Notes: a model not told the origin generated them from the sequence alone. 64,000 nucleotides of DNA from Bacteroidales bacterium (GCA_900766975.1 CAAFXO010000032.1:40633-104632), one strand, 5' to 3'; numbered from the stretch's first letter, positions 40,466-50,040 are shown. Translations and numbers: made by a program.

Positions 40466-41497
40466 ATGTTAAAAAAATCATTTCTTATTATCGCCTCCCT
40501 TCTCTTATTCTTGGGAGCTCGCGCTGAGGAAACAGAGGCTTTTGCCATTACTTTCTCCTCATCTACTTGGCCGGCAAATTCTTCATATACAACGGAAATC
40601 ACCTCTTTAGGTGACTTCGGTGAATCTACTTGGAATGCCAAGAACGTATATTATATGAGCGGATGGTCATATATCCGTTGCGGCGCCCCTTCTACTTATT
40701 CTTATAAGGAGGTCTATTTCAAGAGCAATTCCTCTATCGCTGATGCAGTCACCAAGGTGTCGATCGATGTAAAGAAATTTACAAGTAGCGCTTCTGTTAA
40801 TGCTGTAACTCTTTATGTTGCAGATAATGCAAGTTTCAGTAATTCCACTACTTACACCGGAACTAATTTTTCTGCAGCCGGAGTCTATGATATTTCAGTT
40901 TCCGAGCCAAAGGAAAATATGTATTACAAGGTAAGTATCAAAACAAAATATTCAGGCTCTACAGGCGGATCGTTTGATTTAAACAAAATCATCTTCTATA
41001 AGGATGAGTCTGCCGGTCCTGAATATCCCACTGAGTGTGCCGCTCCGACTTTGAGTCTGGAAGATGGCGCTTCCGTAGCTCTCGGTAATGTAATTACCGC
41101 TACTTGCGATACTCCCAATTCTACCGTGACTCTTGTGGTGAGTGTTGTCGAACCTGTCGAGACTTACGCCGATGAGAATAGTACGGAGCAGACTATCGTA
41201 GGCGATGCGGGCACAGGTACTGCCTCTTTCACCATACCTGAAGACCTCGATGAAAAAACCACTTACTGCATCAAAGCTTTCGCTACTGTTCAAGGTAAGG
41301 AGGGTGAAATCAAATCTCAAGAAACCGTTATCACTGTCACCTTCGATCCATTATATTCCGGTGTCGATTGTGTTGTGGTGGCTCCCGAATGCCAAGATTG
41401 TTGGTTTGACTTGAATGGTAATCCTGTAGAAAATCCTGAGAAAGGACTATATATTCATGTACGTAATCACAAAACCGAGAAAGTGTTAAGACAGTAA
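40466..41497 (+). CDS. Secreted protein of unknown function with T9SS-like tail
   Basis: A 343-residue protein with a signal peptide (about 1-20, ARAEE). Residues 25-180 form a Ser/Thr/Tyr-rich beta domain (SSTWPANSSYTTEITSLGDFG...STWNAKNVYYMSG); about 190-290 is an Ig/FN3-like module, and the end (CWFDLNGNPVENPEKGLYIHVRNHKTEKVLRQ) has the sorting-tail pattern found in the two genes before it. I do not recognise a catalytic domain. It starts 24 nt after the M6 gene, so it is probably in one operon with it. Confidence 0.7.
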   Translation: MLKKSFLIIASLLLFLGARAEETEAFAITFSSSTWPANSSYTTEITSLGDFGESTWNAKNVYYMSGWSYIRCGAPSTYSYKEVYFKSNSSIADAVTKVSIDVKKFTSSASVNAVTLYVADNASFSNSTTYTGTNFSAAGVYDISVSEPKENMYYKVSIKTKYSGSTGGSFDLNKIIFYKDESAGPEYPTECAAPTLSLEDGASVALGNVITATCDTPNSTVTLVVSVVEPVETYADENSTEQTIVGDAGTGTASFTIPEDLDEKTTYCIKAFATVQGKEGEIKSQETVITVTFDPLYSGVDCVVVAPECQDCWFDLNGNPVENPEKGLYIHVRNHKTEKVLRQ

Positions 41498-41591
41498 ACC
41501 AATTAGAATAGCATATAGAAAAGTAAACTGTATTTGATCATTAGCACACTGTTTCTTAAACATTTCTAATCATTTATTTTCTCACAGAAGT

Positions 41592-41643
41592 TAATTTTGT
41601 ATTTGAAGAGTCGGGTCGATGTGAATATCGACCCGATTTTTTT
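41592..41643 (+). terminator. Terminator with a -7-like box 12 nt upstream
   Basis: TCGGGTCGAT (41611-41620) and ATCGACCCGA (41627-41636) with a 6-nt loop, followed by seven Ts. TAATTTTG at 41592-41599 lies just before the stem. It can end the secreted-protein operon. Confidence 0.82.
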
Positions 41644-41702
41644 CTTCAGCCCTTTTACCTTTCTTCAGCCCTTTCCCTTTTCTTCAGCCCTTTTCCCTTT
41701 TT
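41644..41702. repeat. 19-bp tandem repeat (CTTCAGCCCTTTTnCCTTT)
   Basis: Three near-identical pyrimidine-rich copies directly after the terminator. The rest of the 324-nt gap before nrnA holds only this array, the terminator and the nrnA -7 box. Confidence 0.85.
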
Positions 41703-41759
41703 TCGGCTTGCTTCTCCACTTTTTCACGCTTCTATAGTAATTATCTAATTTTTAATTAT

Positions 41760-41767
41760 TATATTTG
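41760..41767 (+). promoter_or_regulatory. -7 box for nrnA
   Basis: TATATTTG, 54 nt before the chosen start; -33 not clear. Confidence 0.55.
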
Positions 41768-41821
41768 CAAATTGGAGTCTTTAATATCTCTCCAATATTT
41801 GGCAGAGACTCTTCAGTTAGT

Positions 41822-42877
41822 ATGAAAAATAGTTTCGATTCCGAACATATTAGTGCGCTTAAGCACCTGATTGATAAGCATGATAAGATAGTCCTTACTT
41901 GTCATGTACGCCCCGATGGCGACGCTATGGGTAGCGTCCTCGGTCTTTATCACCTTCTCAAGGCTATCGGCAAGAAGGAGGTCAGCGTCGTAATCCCCGA
42001 TTCTGTCCCCCATACTCTCGATTTCCTCCCCGGCATGAAGGATGTCGCCATCAATTCGAAGTATGAGTCTTATTGCGCCCGCCTCGTCAGTGAGGCCGAG
42101 CTCATCATAATGTGCGATTTCAATACCTATTCGCGTCAGGATAAACTGGGCGCCGTGACCCAAGCCGCCACATGCGATAAGGTGCTGATCGACCATCACC
42201 TCGGCCCCGATATCGACTGCAATGTCCTCTTCTCCGACCCCGCCATGTCGTCGACTTGCGAACTCGTGTTCCGCATCATTGCCTCTTGCGGTTATTTCGG
42301 TGTCGTCAATAAGGAGGCAGCTACTTGTATTCTTACCGGCATCATCACTGATACTCAGAATTTTACCGTCAACTGCAACAACCCCGAGATCTATGAGATC
42401 CTGATGAGACTCATCGAGAAGGGTGCCGATAAGAATTATATCATCAATGAGGCGGTGAAGTCGATCAGCTATGATGCTCTCCGGCTCAAGTGCTTTGCTT
42501 TGGTCAATAAGTTGCAGATCTTCGAGCGCAGTCGTTGCGCCCTAATCACCCTCTCCCAAGATGAACTCCGCCAATTTAACTATCAGCGCGGCGACACCGA
42601 GGGCCTCGTCAATGAGCCCCTCAACATCCCCGGTGTGGTCTATAGCGTTTTCATGCGTGAGGATGCCAACTGCATCAAGGTCTCTATGCGCAGCAAGTTC
42701 GATTTCCCCGTCAATCTCATCTGCCAAGACCATTTCAACGGCGGTGGACACCTCATGGCTTCCGGCGGCGAGTTCCTCGGTTCGCTCGAGGAGTGCCGTA
42801 ATATTATGCTCGAGTGTATGAAAGACTACGACCGTTACATCCCATCAGGGTTGCCTCGGCTCGTCATTAAGTCATAA
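41822..42877 (+). CDS. nrnA: DHH/DHHA1 phosphoesterase, NrnA-like
   Basis: Start ATG 41822 (351 residues); the frame extends to a TTG at 41765 inside the -7 box. DHH motifs: CHVRPDGDAMGS (Asp pair), IMCDFNTY, LIDHHLGPD and SSTCELVF; the DHHA1 domain ends with FNGGGHLMASGG. NrnA-type enzymes degrade short oligoribonucleotides and convert 3'-phosphoadenosine-5'-phosphate to AMP. First of a co-directional series running to thiL. Confidence 0.9.
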   Translation: MKNSFDSEHISALKHLIDKHDKIVLTCHVRPDGDAMGSVLGLYHLLKAIGKKEVSVVIPDSVPHTLDFLPGMKDVAINSKYESYCARLVSEAELIIMCDFNTYSRQDKLGAVTQAATCDKVLIDHHLGPDIDCNVLFSDPAMSSTCELVFRIIASCGYFGVVNKEAATCILTGIITDTQNFTVNCNNPEIYEILMRLIEKGADKNYIINEAVKSISYDALRLKCFALVNKLQIFERSRCALITLSQDELRQFNYQRGDTEGLVNEPLNIPGVVYSVFMREDANCIKVSMRSKFDFPVNLICQDHFNGGGHLMASGGEFLGSLEECRNIMLECMKDYDRYIPSGLPRLVIKS

Positions 42878-42931
42878 TTTTTTAACTCTAAACCCGATTA
42901 AGGTAATAATCTCAGATATTCTTTAAGTTGT

Positions 42932-43519
42932 ATGAAGTTTAAATTAAGTTCTATCTCTATCCTATATGTGGCGCTGGTCATGCTTGTAGCCACAGGCTTC
43001 TCTTCCTGCAAGGAGGGAGAAAGTTATTCCGACCTTCTCGACGATGAGCGCAAGGCTGTCAACTGGTATCTCGCTCAGCATCGCGTTGTGCCTTACATCC
43101 CCGAGGATTCGGTCTTCGAGGTGGGTCCCAATGCCCCCTTCTATCGTATGGATAGCGATGGCAGCGTATATATGCGAGTGCTCAACGCCGGCGATATGGA
43201 GAATCGTCCCGTCTCCGGCCAGACGGTTTACATCCGTTTTACTCGCCAAAATATCAAGTATCTCTATGAGGGCATCAAAGGTACCTCCGACAGCAATTCC
43301 GAAGATATGACCACCGCCACGGTGAGCCTGATCTACGGCAATAATGTCCTCCCATCCACCACCAAGTATGGCGAGGGTCTTCAGGTGCCTCTCGATTTCC
43401 TCGGTTATAATTGCGAAGTCGATCTTATCGTGAAGTCTGTGCTCGGTGCATCGGGCGATATCAGCCAGTGCATACCATATATATATACCAACACAAAGTA
43501 TTTTAAAGCTGAATATTAA
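42932..43519 (+). CDS. DUF4827-type lipoprotein (FKBP-like)
   Basis: A 195-residue protein with a lipoprotein signal (about 1-26, GFSSC). ESYSDLLDDERKAVNWYLAQHRV followed by GSVYMRVLNAGDMENRPVSGQTVYIRFTRQNI recalls the Bacteroidetes DUF4827/FKBP-like lipoproteins, which share the isomerase fold but mostly lack known activity. It lies 54 nt after nrnA and 2 nt before glmM, so it is likely co-transcribed and translationally coupled to glmM. Confidence 0.7.
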   Translation: MKFKLSSISILYVALVMLVATGFSSCKEGESYSDLLDDERKAVNWYLAQHRVVPYIPEDSVFEVGPNAPFYRMDSDGSVYMRVLNAGDMENRPVSGQTVYIRFTRQNIKYLYEGIKGTSDSNSEDMTTATVSLIYGNNVLPSTTKYGEGLQVPLDFLGYNCEVDLIVKSVLGASGDISQCIPYIYTNTKYFKAEY

Positions 43520-43521
43520 TT

Positions 43522-44904
43522 ATGTCTCTCATAAAATCTATCTCAGGTATTCGTGGCACCATCGGAGGCCGTCCCGGCGAGGGCCTCAGTGGTGTCGATG
43601 TCGTGAAGTTTACTGCCGCTTACGCAGCATTCCTTCGCCGATCTTACCAAGGCGATTCAAATAGGGTAGTGGTGGGCCGTGATGCCCGCCTCTCCGGCAA
43701 AATGGTGGAACACCTCGTCGTCGGCACTCTCATCTCTATGGGGTTCGATGTCGTGAATATCGGTATGGCTTCTACTCCTACCACCGAACTCGCCGTAACT
43801 GCCGAGAAGGCCTGCGGAGGTATCATCATCACTGCCAGTCATAACCCCGTGCAGTGGAATGCCCTCAAGCTCCTCAACTGCCATGGTGAGTTCCTCAACG
43901 ATGCTGAAGGCAAGGAGGTGATCCGTATCGCTGAAGCTGATGACTATTCTTTCGCTGATGTCCATAGCCTTGGCACTGAGTATCACAATGATGCTTATAT
44001 CCTCCACCATATCGAGGAGGTGAAAAACCTTAAACTCGTAGATGTAGAGGCTATCCGCAAGGCTGATTTCACCGTGGCTGTCGATGCTGTCAATTCCATC
44101 GGCGGTGTCATCATTCCACAACTTTTGCGTGCCCTCGGTGTTAAGAATATTATAGAACTCAACTGCGAACCCACCGGCAAGTTCGCTCACACTCCCGAAC
44201 CGATCCCGCAGAACCTCGGGCAGATCGCCGAATGTATGCGCCATTCCTGTGCCGATGTCGGTTTCGTGGTCGATCCTGATGTCGATCGCCTCGCCATCGT
44301 CATGGAGAATGGTGAAATGTTCGTCGAGGAGAATACCCTCATCGCCATCGCAGACTATGTGCTCGAGCATACTCCCGGTGCCACCGTCTCCAACCTCTCC
44401 TCTTCGCGTGGCCTCCGCGATGTTACGCTCCGTCATGGCGGCGAGTATACTGCCGCCGCTGTCGGTGAGGTCAACGTTGTTACCAAAATGAAGGAGGTAG
44501 GCGCAGTGATCGGTGGCGAAGGTAATGGCGGTGTCATTTACCCCGAACTCCACTATGGCCGCGATGCTCTCGTCGGTGTTGCACTCTTCCTCACTCTGAT
44601 GGCTAAGTCGGGTAAGAAGGTATCGCAAATCAAGGCGGATCTCCCTCAATATGCCATCGCCAAAAATAAGATAGAACTCACTCCCGATATCGATGTCGAT
44701 GCCATCCTCGCTGCTGTCAAAGTGAAGTATGCCGATGAGAAGGTAACCGATATCGATGGCGTCAAGATCGATTTCGCCGATTCTTGGGTTCACTTACGCA
44801 AGTCGAACACCGAACCCATAATCCGAATCTACAGCGAGGCTGCTACTATGGAGAAGGCTGACGCTCTCGCACAAGACATGATCGAAGTTATTAAATCCTT
44901 GTAA
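43522..44904 (+). CDS. glmM: Phosphoglucosamine mutase
   Basis: A 460-residue alpha-D-phosphohexomutase: SISGIRGTIGG at the start, IIITASHNPVQWNALK with phosphoserine Ser106, DPDVDRLAI with metal ligands D251, D253 and D255, the sugar loop GGEGNGGV, and the phosphate loop RKSNTEPIIRIYSE. The start (SGIRG) and length favour GlmM, which makes glucosamine-1-phosphate for UDP-GlcNAc. A phosphomannomutase relative cannot be wholly excluded. Confidence 0.9.
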   Translation: MSLIKSISGIRGTIGGRPGEGLSGVDVVKFTAAYAAFLRRSYQGDSNRVVVGRDARLSGKMVEHLVVGTLISMGFDVVNIGMASTPTTELAVTAEKACGGIIITASHNPVQWNALKLLNCHGEFLNDAEGKEVIRIAEADDYSFADVHSLGTEYHNDAYILHHIEEVKNLKLVDVEAIRKADFTVAVDAVNSIGGVIIPQLLRALGVKNIIELNCEPTGKFAHTPEPIPQNLGQIAECMRHSCADVGFVVDPDVDRLAIVMENGEMFVEENTLIAIADYVLEHTPGATVSNLSSSRGLRDVTLRHGGEYTAAAVGEVNVVTKMKEVGAVIGGEGNGGVIYPELHYGRDALVGVALFLTLMAKSGKKVSQIKADLPQYAIAKNKIELTPDIDVDAILAAVKVKYADEKVTDIDGVKIDFADSWVHLRKSNTEPIIRIYSEAATMEKADALAQDMIEVIKSL

Positions 44905-44967
44905 TCTATCGATATCTAATAACTAATATTTAATCACTAAAAACTAAAAAACTAAAAACTAACTACA

Positions 44968-46773
44968 ATGCTTAAACGTTTTTTACTTAACATTCTATCC
45001 TCTTTTGTAGGATTTTGGCTTGCTATTACTCTATTTGTGATAGCCGCTATCCTCCTCATGATCGGCATGATGGGGTCGATGGCTGCATCTCTCACTTCCT
45101 CCGCTTCTATTGAAGTGGTGAAATCTCGTAGTATTCTCCAACTCGACCTTAACGGTGCTATCGATGAGTATCAGACTCCTTCGGAGCCCGATCTCTCCAC
45201 CCTTATGTCTGGTGGCATCTCTGCTCCCCTTTATCTCGATGTAATCATCAATGCCATCGATGAGGCCGAGGACAATGACGATATCGTGGCTATCTATCTG
45301 AAGTGTGGTTCTATCTCCGCTTCTCCCGCCACTCTCAATGCTATCCGCGCCAAACTCCTCAATTTTAAGAAGGAAACAAATGGTAAGAAGAAGATCATCG
45401 CTTACGCAGATTCTTATTCTCAGGGTGGCTATTATATCGCTTCTGTTGCCGATGAAGTCTACCTCAACCCCGCCGGCGAACTCGCTCTTAAGGGTCTCTC
45501 TTCTTCCGGTTATTATATGAAGAGTCTCTTCGATAAGATCGGCGTGCAGTTCCAGGTCGTGAAAGTCGGTACATATAAGTCGGCTGTTGAGCCCTATATC
45601 CTCAATGAGATGAGCGAACCGGCTCGTGCTCAGCTCGATACACTCTTCTCCGGCATGTGGCAATATATCCGTCAGGGCATCGCCGACAGCCGTAAGGATC
45701 TCACCGTAGAGGGTATCGATTCGCTGATCAACCGCGATTATATTTCGTTCAAAGGTCCTGAGGCTGCCAAGAAAGCAGGTCTAGTCGACAACCTCTCTTA
45801 CGAACGCAACGTCCTCGAGAAACTCGCCAATATCGCCGGTTGCGAGGTGAAGAAACTTAATATGGTGGGTCCCTCCACTGTCGCCGCTCTCTCTCCTTGG
45901 GCTGATGATTACAACTCCAAGAAGCGTGTCGCTGTCCTCTTCGCTGTCGGCGAAATCGCTGATGGCAATAACAATCAGATCAATTTCGAGAAACTCGTTC
46001 CTGTGATCCAAGAACTCGCTGAGGATGACAATGTTAAGGCTCTCGTGCTTCGTGTCAATTCTCCCGGTGGCTCTGTCTTCGGTAGCGACCTTATCGGCGA
46101 GGCTCTCGATTATTTCAAGTCTAAAGGCAAACCTTTCGTAGTCTCCATGGGTGACTATGCCGCTTCCGGCGGCTACTGGATCTCGGCTCATGCCGACCGA
46201 ATCTTCGCCGATCCTCTCACCATCACCGGATCTATCGGTATCTTCGGCCTCCTCCCCAATTATAAGGGTACTCTCGATATGTTGGGCCTCAGTGTCAACA
46301 CCGTTGCCACCAACCCCAATGCCAATTTCCCCACCGGTCATACTCCCCTCACCGACGAGCAACTCGCCGTTATGCAGAAGTATGTCGAATCGGGTTATGA
46401 CCGTTTCGTATCTCGCGTTGCCGATGGCCGTAAGATGAAGAAGGAGGAGGTGCTCCGCATCGCTGAAGGTCGTGTTTGGGGTGCCCAAACTGCCCTCAAG
46501 ATCGGTCTCGTCGACCAACTCGGATCGCTCGAGGATGCCGTCGATTACGCAGCAGCTCAAGCTAAACTCGGCGACGATTTCGACCTCGCAGCTTATCCCC
46601 AATTCGAAACCAACGTCTGGGATATGATCCGTGTAAACGGCACCTCCATGAGCGAACTCTGCAAGAAACTTAATGCTCGCGATGAGGCTACTATCAAGGC
46701 TTATCTTCTATATCGTATCCTCAATCGTTATCCTATCCAGGCTCGTATGCCCGAGTATAAGGTTATTTTATAA
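44968..46773 (+). CDS. sppA: Signal peptide peptidase SppA, 67-kDa type
   Basis: A 601-residue protein with an N-terminal TM (about 8-33) and two Clp-fold S49 repeats. The catalytic Lys is K204 (VGTYKSAVEPY) in the first repeat and the Ser is S400 (GDYAASGGYW) in the second, as in E. coli SppA. PGGSVFGSDLIGEAL precedes the nucleophile. It cleaves left-over signal peptides in the inner membrane. A run of AAACTA words precedes the start. Confidence 0.95.
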   Translation: MLKRFLLNILSSFVGFWLAITLFVIAAILLMIGMMGSMAASLTSSASIEVVKSRSILQLDLNGAIDEYQTPSEPDLSTLMSGGISAPLYLDVIINAIDEAEDNDDIVAIYLKCGSISASPATLNAIRAKLLNFKKETNGKKKIIAYADSYSQGGYYIASVADEVYLNPAGELALKGLSSSGYYMKSLFDKIGVQFQVVKVGTYKSAVEPYILNEMSEPARAQLDTLFSGMWQYIRQGIADSRKDLTVEGIDSLINRDYISFKGPEAAKKAGLVDNLSYERNVLEKLANIAGCEVKKLNMVGPSTVAALSPWADDYNSKKRVAVLFAVGEIADGNNNQINFEKLVPVIQELAEDDNVKALVLRVNSPGGSVFGSDLIGEALDYFKSKGKPFVVSMGDYAASGGYWISAHADRIFADPLTITGSIGIFGLLPNYKGTLDMLGLSVNTVATNPNANFPTGHTPLTDEQLAVMQKYVESGYDRFVSRVADGRKMKKEEVLRIAEGRVWGAQTALKIGLVDQLGSLEDAVDYAAAQAKLGDDFDLAAYPQFETNVWDMIRVNGTSMSELCKKLNARDEATIKAYLLYRILNRYPIQARMPEYKVIL

Positions 46774-46827
46774 CCTGTAAGAGTATAAGGATGGTTATTC
46801 TCTAATCTTTTAAATGAGTATGTAGTT

Positions 46828-47919
46828 ATGAACAGCCAATTACGTAAAGTTTTACCATATGTCTTAACTCCGTTATCTTATCTTTACGGTGCGGTCGCTT
46901 TTGTGCGTAATTGGTTGTTCGACCATAAGGCTCTCCCCATCGAGGAGTTCGATGTCTCGGTGATCAGCGTCGGTAATATCAGCATCGGCGGCACCGGCAA
47001 AACACCTCATGTAGAGTACCTCGTCGGTCAACTATGCTCTACCTATAAGATCGCGGTTCTCAGCCGTGGGTATAAACGCAAAACCAAAGGTTTCATCATA
47101 GCCAATTCCAAAAGCACTCCCGATGTCATCGGCGACGAACCCCTCCAGATCTACCGAAAGTATTCCTCTTTCGTTAAGGTCGCCGTTTGCGAAAATCGCC
47201 GAAAGGGTATCAACGAACTCCTCCGAGTATTCCCCGACACCCAGCTTATCATCCTCGATGATGCTTTCCAACATCGCTATGTCAAGCCGAAGGTTAATAT
47301 CCTCCTGACAGAGTATAATCGCCTATTCACCAAGGATCATCTCCTACCCCTCGGTCGCCTGAGGGAGTCCCCCTCGAGTGCATACCGAGCCGATATGGTC
47401 ATCGTCACCAAGTGCCCTGCAGATATTCGCCCTCTCGATATCCGCATCACTTCAAAGTCGCTCGCCCTGATGCCCTACCAGGAACTCTTCTTCTCCAGGT
47501 ATTCTTACGGCGAACTGCGACCCGTTTTCCCCGACGAGAATCCATATTATGTCGACCTCTCTTCTCTCTCTTATAAGGATACGGTCGTGCTCCTCACCGG
47601 TATCGCAAATCCAGGCGGCTTTATCCGTCATTTCGGCAGATACCCTTTCAAGGTCCGTGTCAGCTATTTCCCCGACCATCACGATTTCTCTCGCGATGAT
47701 ATCAAGTCGATCGAAAATATGTTCGAGTCAAGCCGCGGCGAACGTAAGCTGATCATTACTACTGAGAAGGATGCCGTCCGTCTCGCTTATAACCCATATT
47801 TCCCCGAGGCTCTAAAACCTTTCGTGTTCTATATGCCTATATCGGTCGAAATGATCCCCGGTCTGAATAATGCCGACCTTATCTTCAGCCTCAAAAAGCT
47901 GCTTTCGCATAATGATTAG
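46828..47919 (+). CDS. lpxK: Tetraacyldisaccharide 4'-kinase
   Basis: A 363-residue LpxK. ISVGNISIGGTGKTPHVEYL carries the Walker A (GGTGKT), then LSRGYKRKTKGF, VGDEP-like IGDEPLQIYRK, LDDAFQHR and GRLRESPSSAYRADMVIVTK. It phosphorylates lipid A precursor at 4' in the inner membrane. It begins 54 nt after sppA. Confidence 0.96.
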   Translation: MNSQLRKVLPYVLTPLSYLYGAVAFVRNWLFDHKALPIEEFDVSVISVGNISIGGTGKTPHVEYLVGQLCSTYKIAVLSRGYKRKTKGFIIANSKSTPDVIGDEPLQIYRKYSSFVKVAVCENRRKGINELLRVFPDTQLIILDDAFQHRYVKPKVNILLTEYNRLFTKDHLLPLGRLRESPSSAYRADMVIVTKCPADIRPLDIRITSKSLALMPYQELFFSRYSYGELRPVFPDENPYYVDLSSLSYKDTVVLLTGIANPGGFIRHFGRYPFKVRVSYFPDHHDFSRDDIKSIENMFESSRGERKLIITTEKDAVRLAYNPYFPEALKPFVFYMPISVEMIPGLNNADLIFSLKKLLSHND

Positions 47920-47920
47920 T

Positions 47921-47956
47921 GCATAATTCACAATTCATAATTCATAATTCATAATT
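47921..47956. repeat. 7-bp tandem array (ATAATTC)
   Basis: Four to five copies of ATAATTC, one interrupted (CACAATTC), directly after the lpxK stop. Confidence 0.82.
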
Positions 47957-48006
47957 TCTTATTCTCTCCTCTCTAATTTATTTTTTAATCCTAAAATCAG
48001 TATATA

Positions 48007-48831
48007 ATGGAAAAATCTTATTTGGAAATTATCCGTGAAACCGCCGCTTTCATCCGTGAGAAGGTGGGCGATCTCCCCAAAATCGGAGTCATCCTTGGCA
48101 CAGGCCTCGGTGAACTCGTTGACCATATCGATATCAAGTGCACTCTCGATTATCATAACATCCCCAATTTCCCCGTTTCTACCGTTGAGGGTCACTCCGG
48201 CAAACTCATCTTCGGTAACCTTGGCGGCAAGTATATCATGGCTATGCAGGGTCGTTTCCACTATTATGAAGGTTACGACATGAAGCAGGTCACTTTCCCG
48301 GTGCGTGTGATGCGTGAACTTGGTGTCGAAACTCTCTTCGTCAGCAACGCTGCCGGCGGTATGAACAAGGATTTTGTCGTCGGCGATGTTATGGTCATCA
48401 CCGACCATATCAACCTCTTCCCCGAGAATCCCCTCCGTGGCAAGAATTTCGAGGAATTTGGTCCCCGTTTCCCTGCTATGACCGAGGCTTATAACCATGA
48501 CCTCGTGGCGCTCGCCGACAAGATCGCCGAAGAAGATAATATCCGCCTGATGCATGGCGTATATGTCGGTACTCCCGGCCCAACTTTCGAGACTCCCGCC
48601 GAGTATGAGTATTTCCGCATCATCGGCGGTGATGCTGTCGGTATGTCTACCGTGCCTGAAGTCATCGTAGCCAACCATAGCGGCCTCCGCGTGTTCGGCG
48701 TCTCTGTCATCACCGACCTCGGCGGTAAGGATATCAAGGAAGTTCCTACCCACGAGGAGGTGCAGAAGGCTGCCATCAAGGCGCAACCCGTTATGACTCA
48801 CATCATCAAGAAAATGCTCGAAAGAATCTAA
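48007..48831 (+). CDS. Purine-nucleoside phosphorylase
   Basis: A 274-residue trimeric-type PNP: IGVILGTGLGELVDHI (phosphate loop), TVEGHSGKLIFGNLGGKYIMAMQGRFHYYEGY (with the conserved His), FVSNAAGGMN, GVYVGTPGPTFETPAEYEYFRIIGGDAVGMSTVPEVIVANH. It phosphorolyses purine nucleosides to base and ribose-1-phosphate and could act on nucleosides taken up by the NupG-type permease. Confidence 0.95.
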   Translation: MEKSYLEIIRETAAFIREKVGDLPKIGVILGTGLGELVDHIDIKCTLDYHNIPNFPVSTVEGHSGKLIFGNLGGKYIMAMQGRFHYYEGYDMKQVTFPVRVMRELGVETLFVSNAAGGMNKDFVVGDVMVITDHINLFPENPLRGKNFEEFGPRFPAMTEAYNHDLVALADKIAEEDNIRLMHGVYVGTPGPTFETPAEYEYFRIIGGDAVGMSTVPEVIVANHSGLRVFGVSVITDLGGKDIKEVPTHEEVQKAAIKAQPVMTHIIKKMLERI

Positions 48832-48908
48832 TCAATCTCTTACTGTAGTTTCTTCCTGATTAATAAGGAATCGATTATCATAAATGATTCTATATCCCTA
48901 TCATCATT

Positions 48909-48953
48909 GAGACGTATAGCCTGTCATCTTGTCAGATGCAGGCGATACGTCTC
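48909..48953. other. 18-bp interrupted hairpin upstream of thiL, flanked by TCATCATT
   Basis: GAGACGTAT and ATACGTCTC (9 bp), then CCTG/CAGG and CATCT/AGATG nested inside, with small bulges. No T-run follows. Direct TCATCATT words sit on both sides. It may be a processing or attenuation structure, or the relic of a small palindromic insert. No TPP-riboswitch sequence is seen. Confidence 0.65.
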
Positions 48954-48989
48954 ATCATTTCTAACACTGGTAACCCTTTAACTCATTAT

Positions 48990-50030
48990 ATGGAAAGTGT
49001 AACTGAAATTTCTTCGCTCGGCGAGTTCGGCCTTATCGATCGTCTCACTCGCGATTTCCCCCTCCGCAATTCCTCTTCGATCCTCGGAGTAGGCGATGAT
49101 GCCGCTATACTCGATTATCATGACCATAAAGCCCTCGTCACCACCGACCTCCTCCTCGAGGGTATTCATTTCGACCTCCGTTATGTCCCATTGCGTCATC
49201 TCGGCTATAAGTCGGCTATCGTCAATTTTAGCGATATTTACGCCATGAATGGCCGACCACGTCAGATCACCGTGAGCCTCGGAGTGTCAAGCCGCTTCAC
49301 AGTGGAGCATATCGACGAACTATATGCCGGCATCCGGCTCGCTTGCGAGGAGTATGGCGTCGATCTCGTCGGCGGCGATACTTCCGCTTCGGTCACCGGT
49401 CTCGTCATCAGCATCACTTGCATCGGCGAGGGCGAGGAGGGTAAGATCGTTCGCCGTAGCGGCGCCAAACCCACCGACCTGATCTATGTCTCCGGCGACC
49501 TCGGTGCGGCATATATGGGTCTTCAGCTCCTCGAACGCGAAAACCGCGTCGCCGCTCAGTCTGCCGATAATAAGTATTTCGAACCCGATTTCACCGGCAA
49601 GGAGTATATCCTCGAACGCCAACTCAAACCCGAGGCTCGTCGTGATGTCGTCGAAATGTTCGCTCAGTATGATATCCTCCCCTCTTCGATGATGGATGTA
49701 AGCGATGGCCTCTCTTCCGAGTTGCTACATATATGCAAGGCATCCGGTGTAGGTTGCCGTGTTTATGAAGATCGTATCCCTATCGACTATCAGACCGCTA
49801 TCATGGCGGAGGAGTTCAATATGAACCTTGTTACTGCCGCTCTCAATGGCGGCGAGGATTACGAACTCCTCTTCGCCGTGCCTCTCGCCATGAAGGATAA
49901 GGTCGATATGCTCAAGGGTGTCCGCATGATCGGCTATATCACCAAACCGGAACTCGGCGCCGCACTCGTCACTCGCGACGACCAAGAACTCCCCCTGAAA
50001 GCCCAAGGCTGGAACGCTTTCAATCATTAA
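48990..50030 (+). CDS. thiL: Thiamine-monophosphate kinase
   Basis: Start ATG 48990 (346 residues); a frame to 48936 overlaps the hairpin. SLGEFGLIDRL opens the ThiL fold, GVGDDAAI and TTDLLLEGIHFDLRYVPLRHLGYKSAIVNFSDIYAMNG bind Mg-ATP and ThMP, and LVGGDTSAS, VSGDLGAAYMGL, MMDVSDGLSSELLHI and ALNGGEDYELLFAV follow. It makes thiamine diphosphate. No thi biosynthesis genes are in the window. Confidence 0.94.
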   Translation: MESVTEISSLGEFGLIDRLTRDFPLRNSSSILGVGDDAAILDYHDHKALVTTDLLLEGIHFDLRYVPLRHLGYKSAIVNFSDIYAMNGRPRQITVSLGVSSRFTVEHIDELYAGIRLACEEYGVDLVGGDTSASVTGLVISITCIGEGEEGKIVRRSGAKPTDLIYVSGDLGAAYMGLQLLERENRVAAQSADNKYFEPDFTGKEYILERQLKPEARRDVVEMFAQYDILPSSMMDVSDGLSSELLHICKASGVGCRVYEDRIPIDYQTAIMAEEFNMNLVTAALNGGEDYELLFAVPLAMKDKVDMLKGVRMIGYITKPELGAALVTRDDQELPLKAQGWNAFNH

Positions 50031-50040
50031 GCCCAAAGCC

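Noticed and set aside
48832..48989. Possible TPP riboswitch before thiL
   Set aside because: The conserved CUGAGA and ACCUGA-type words are missing; only the hairpin is present.
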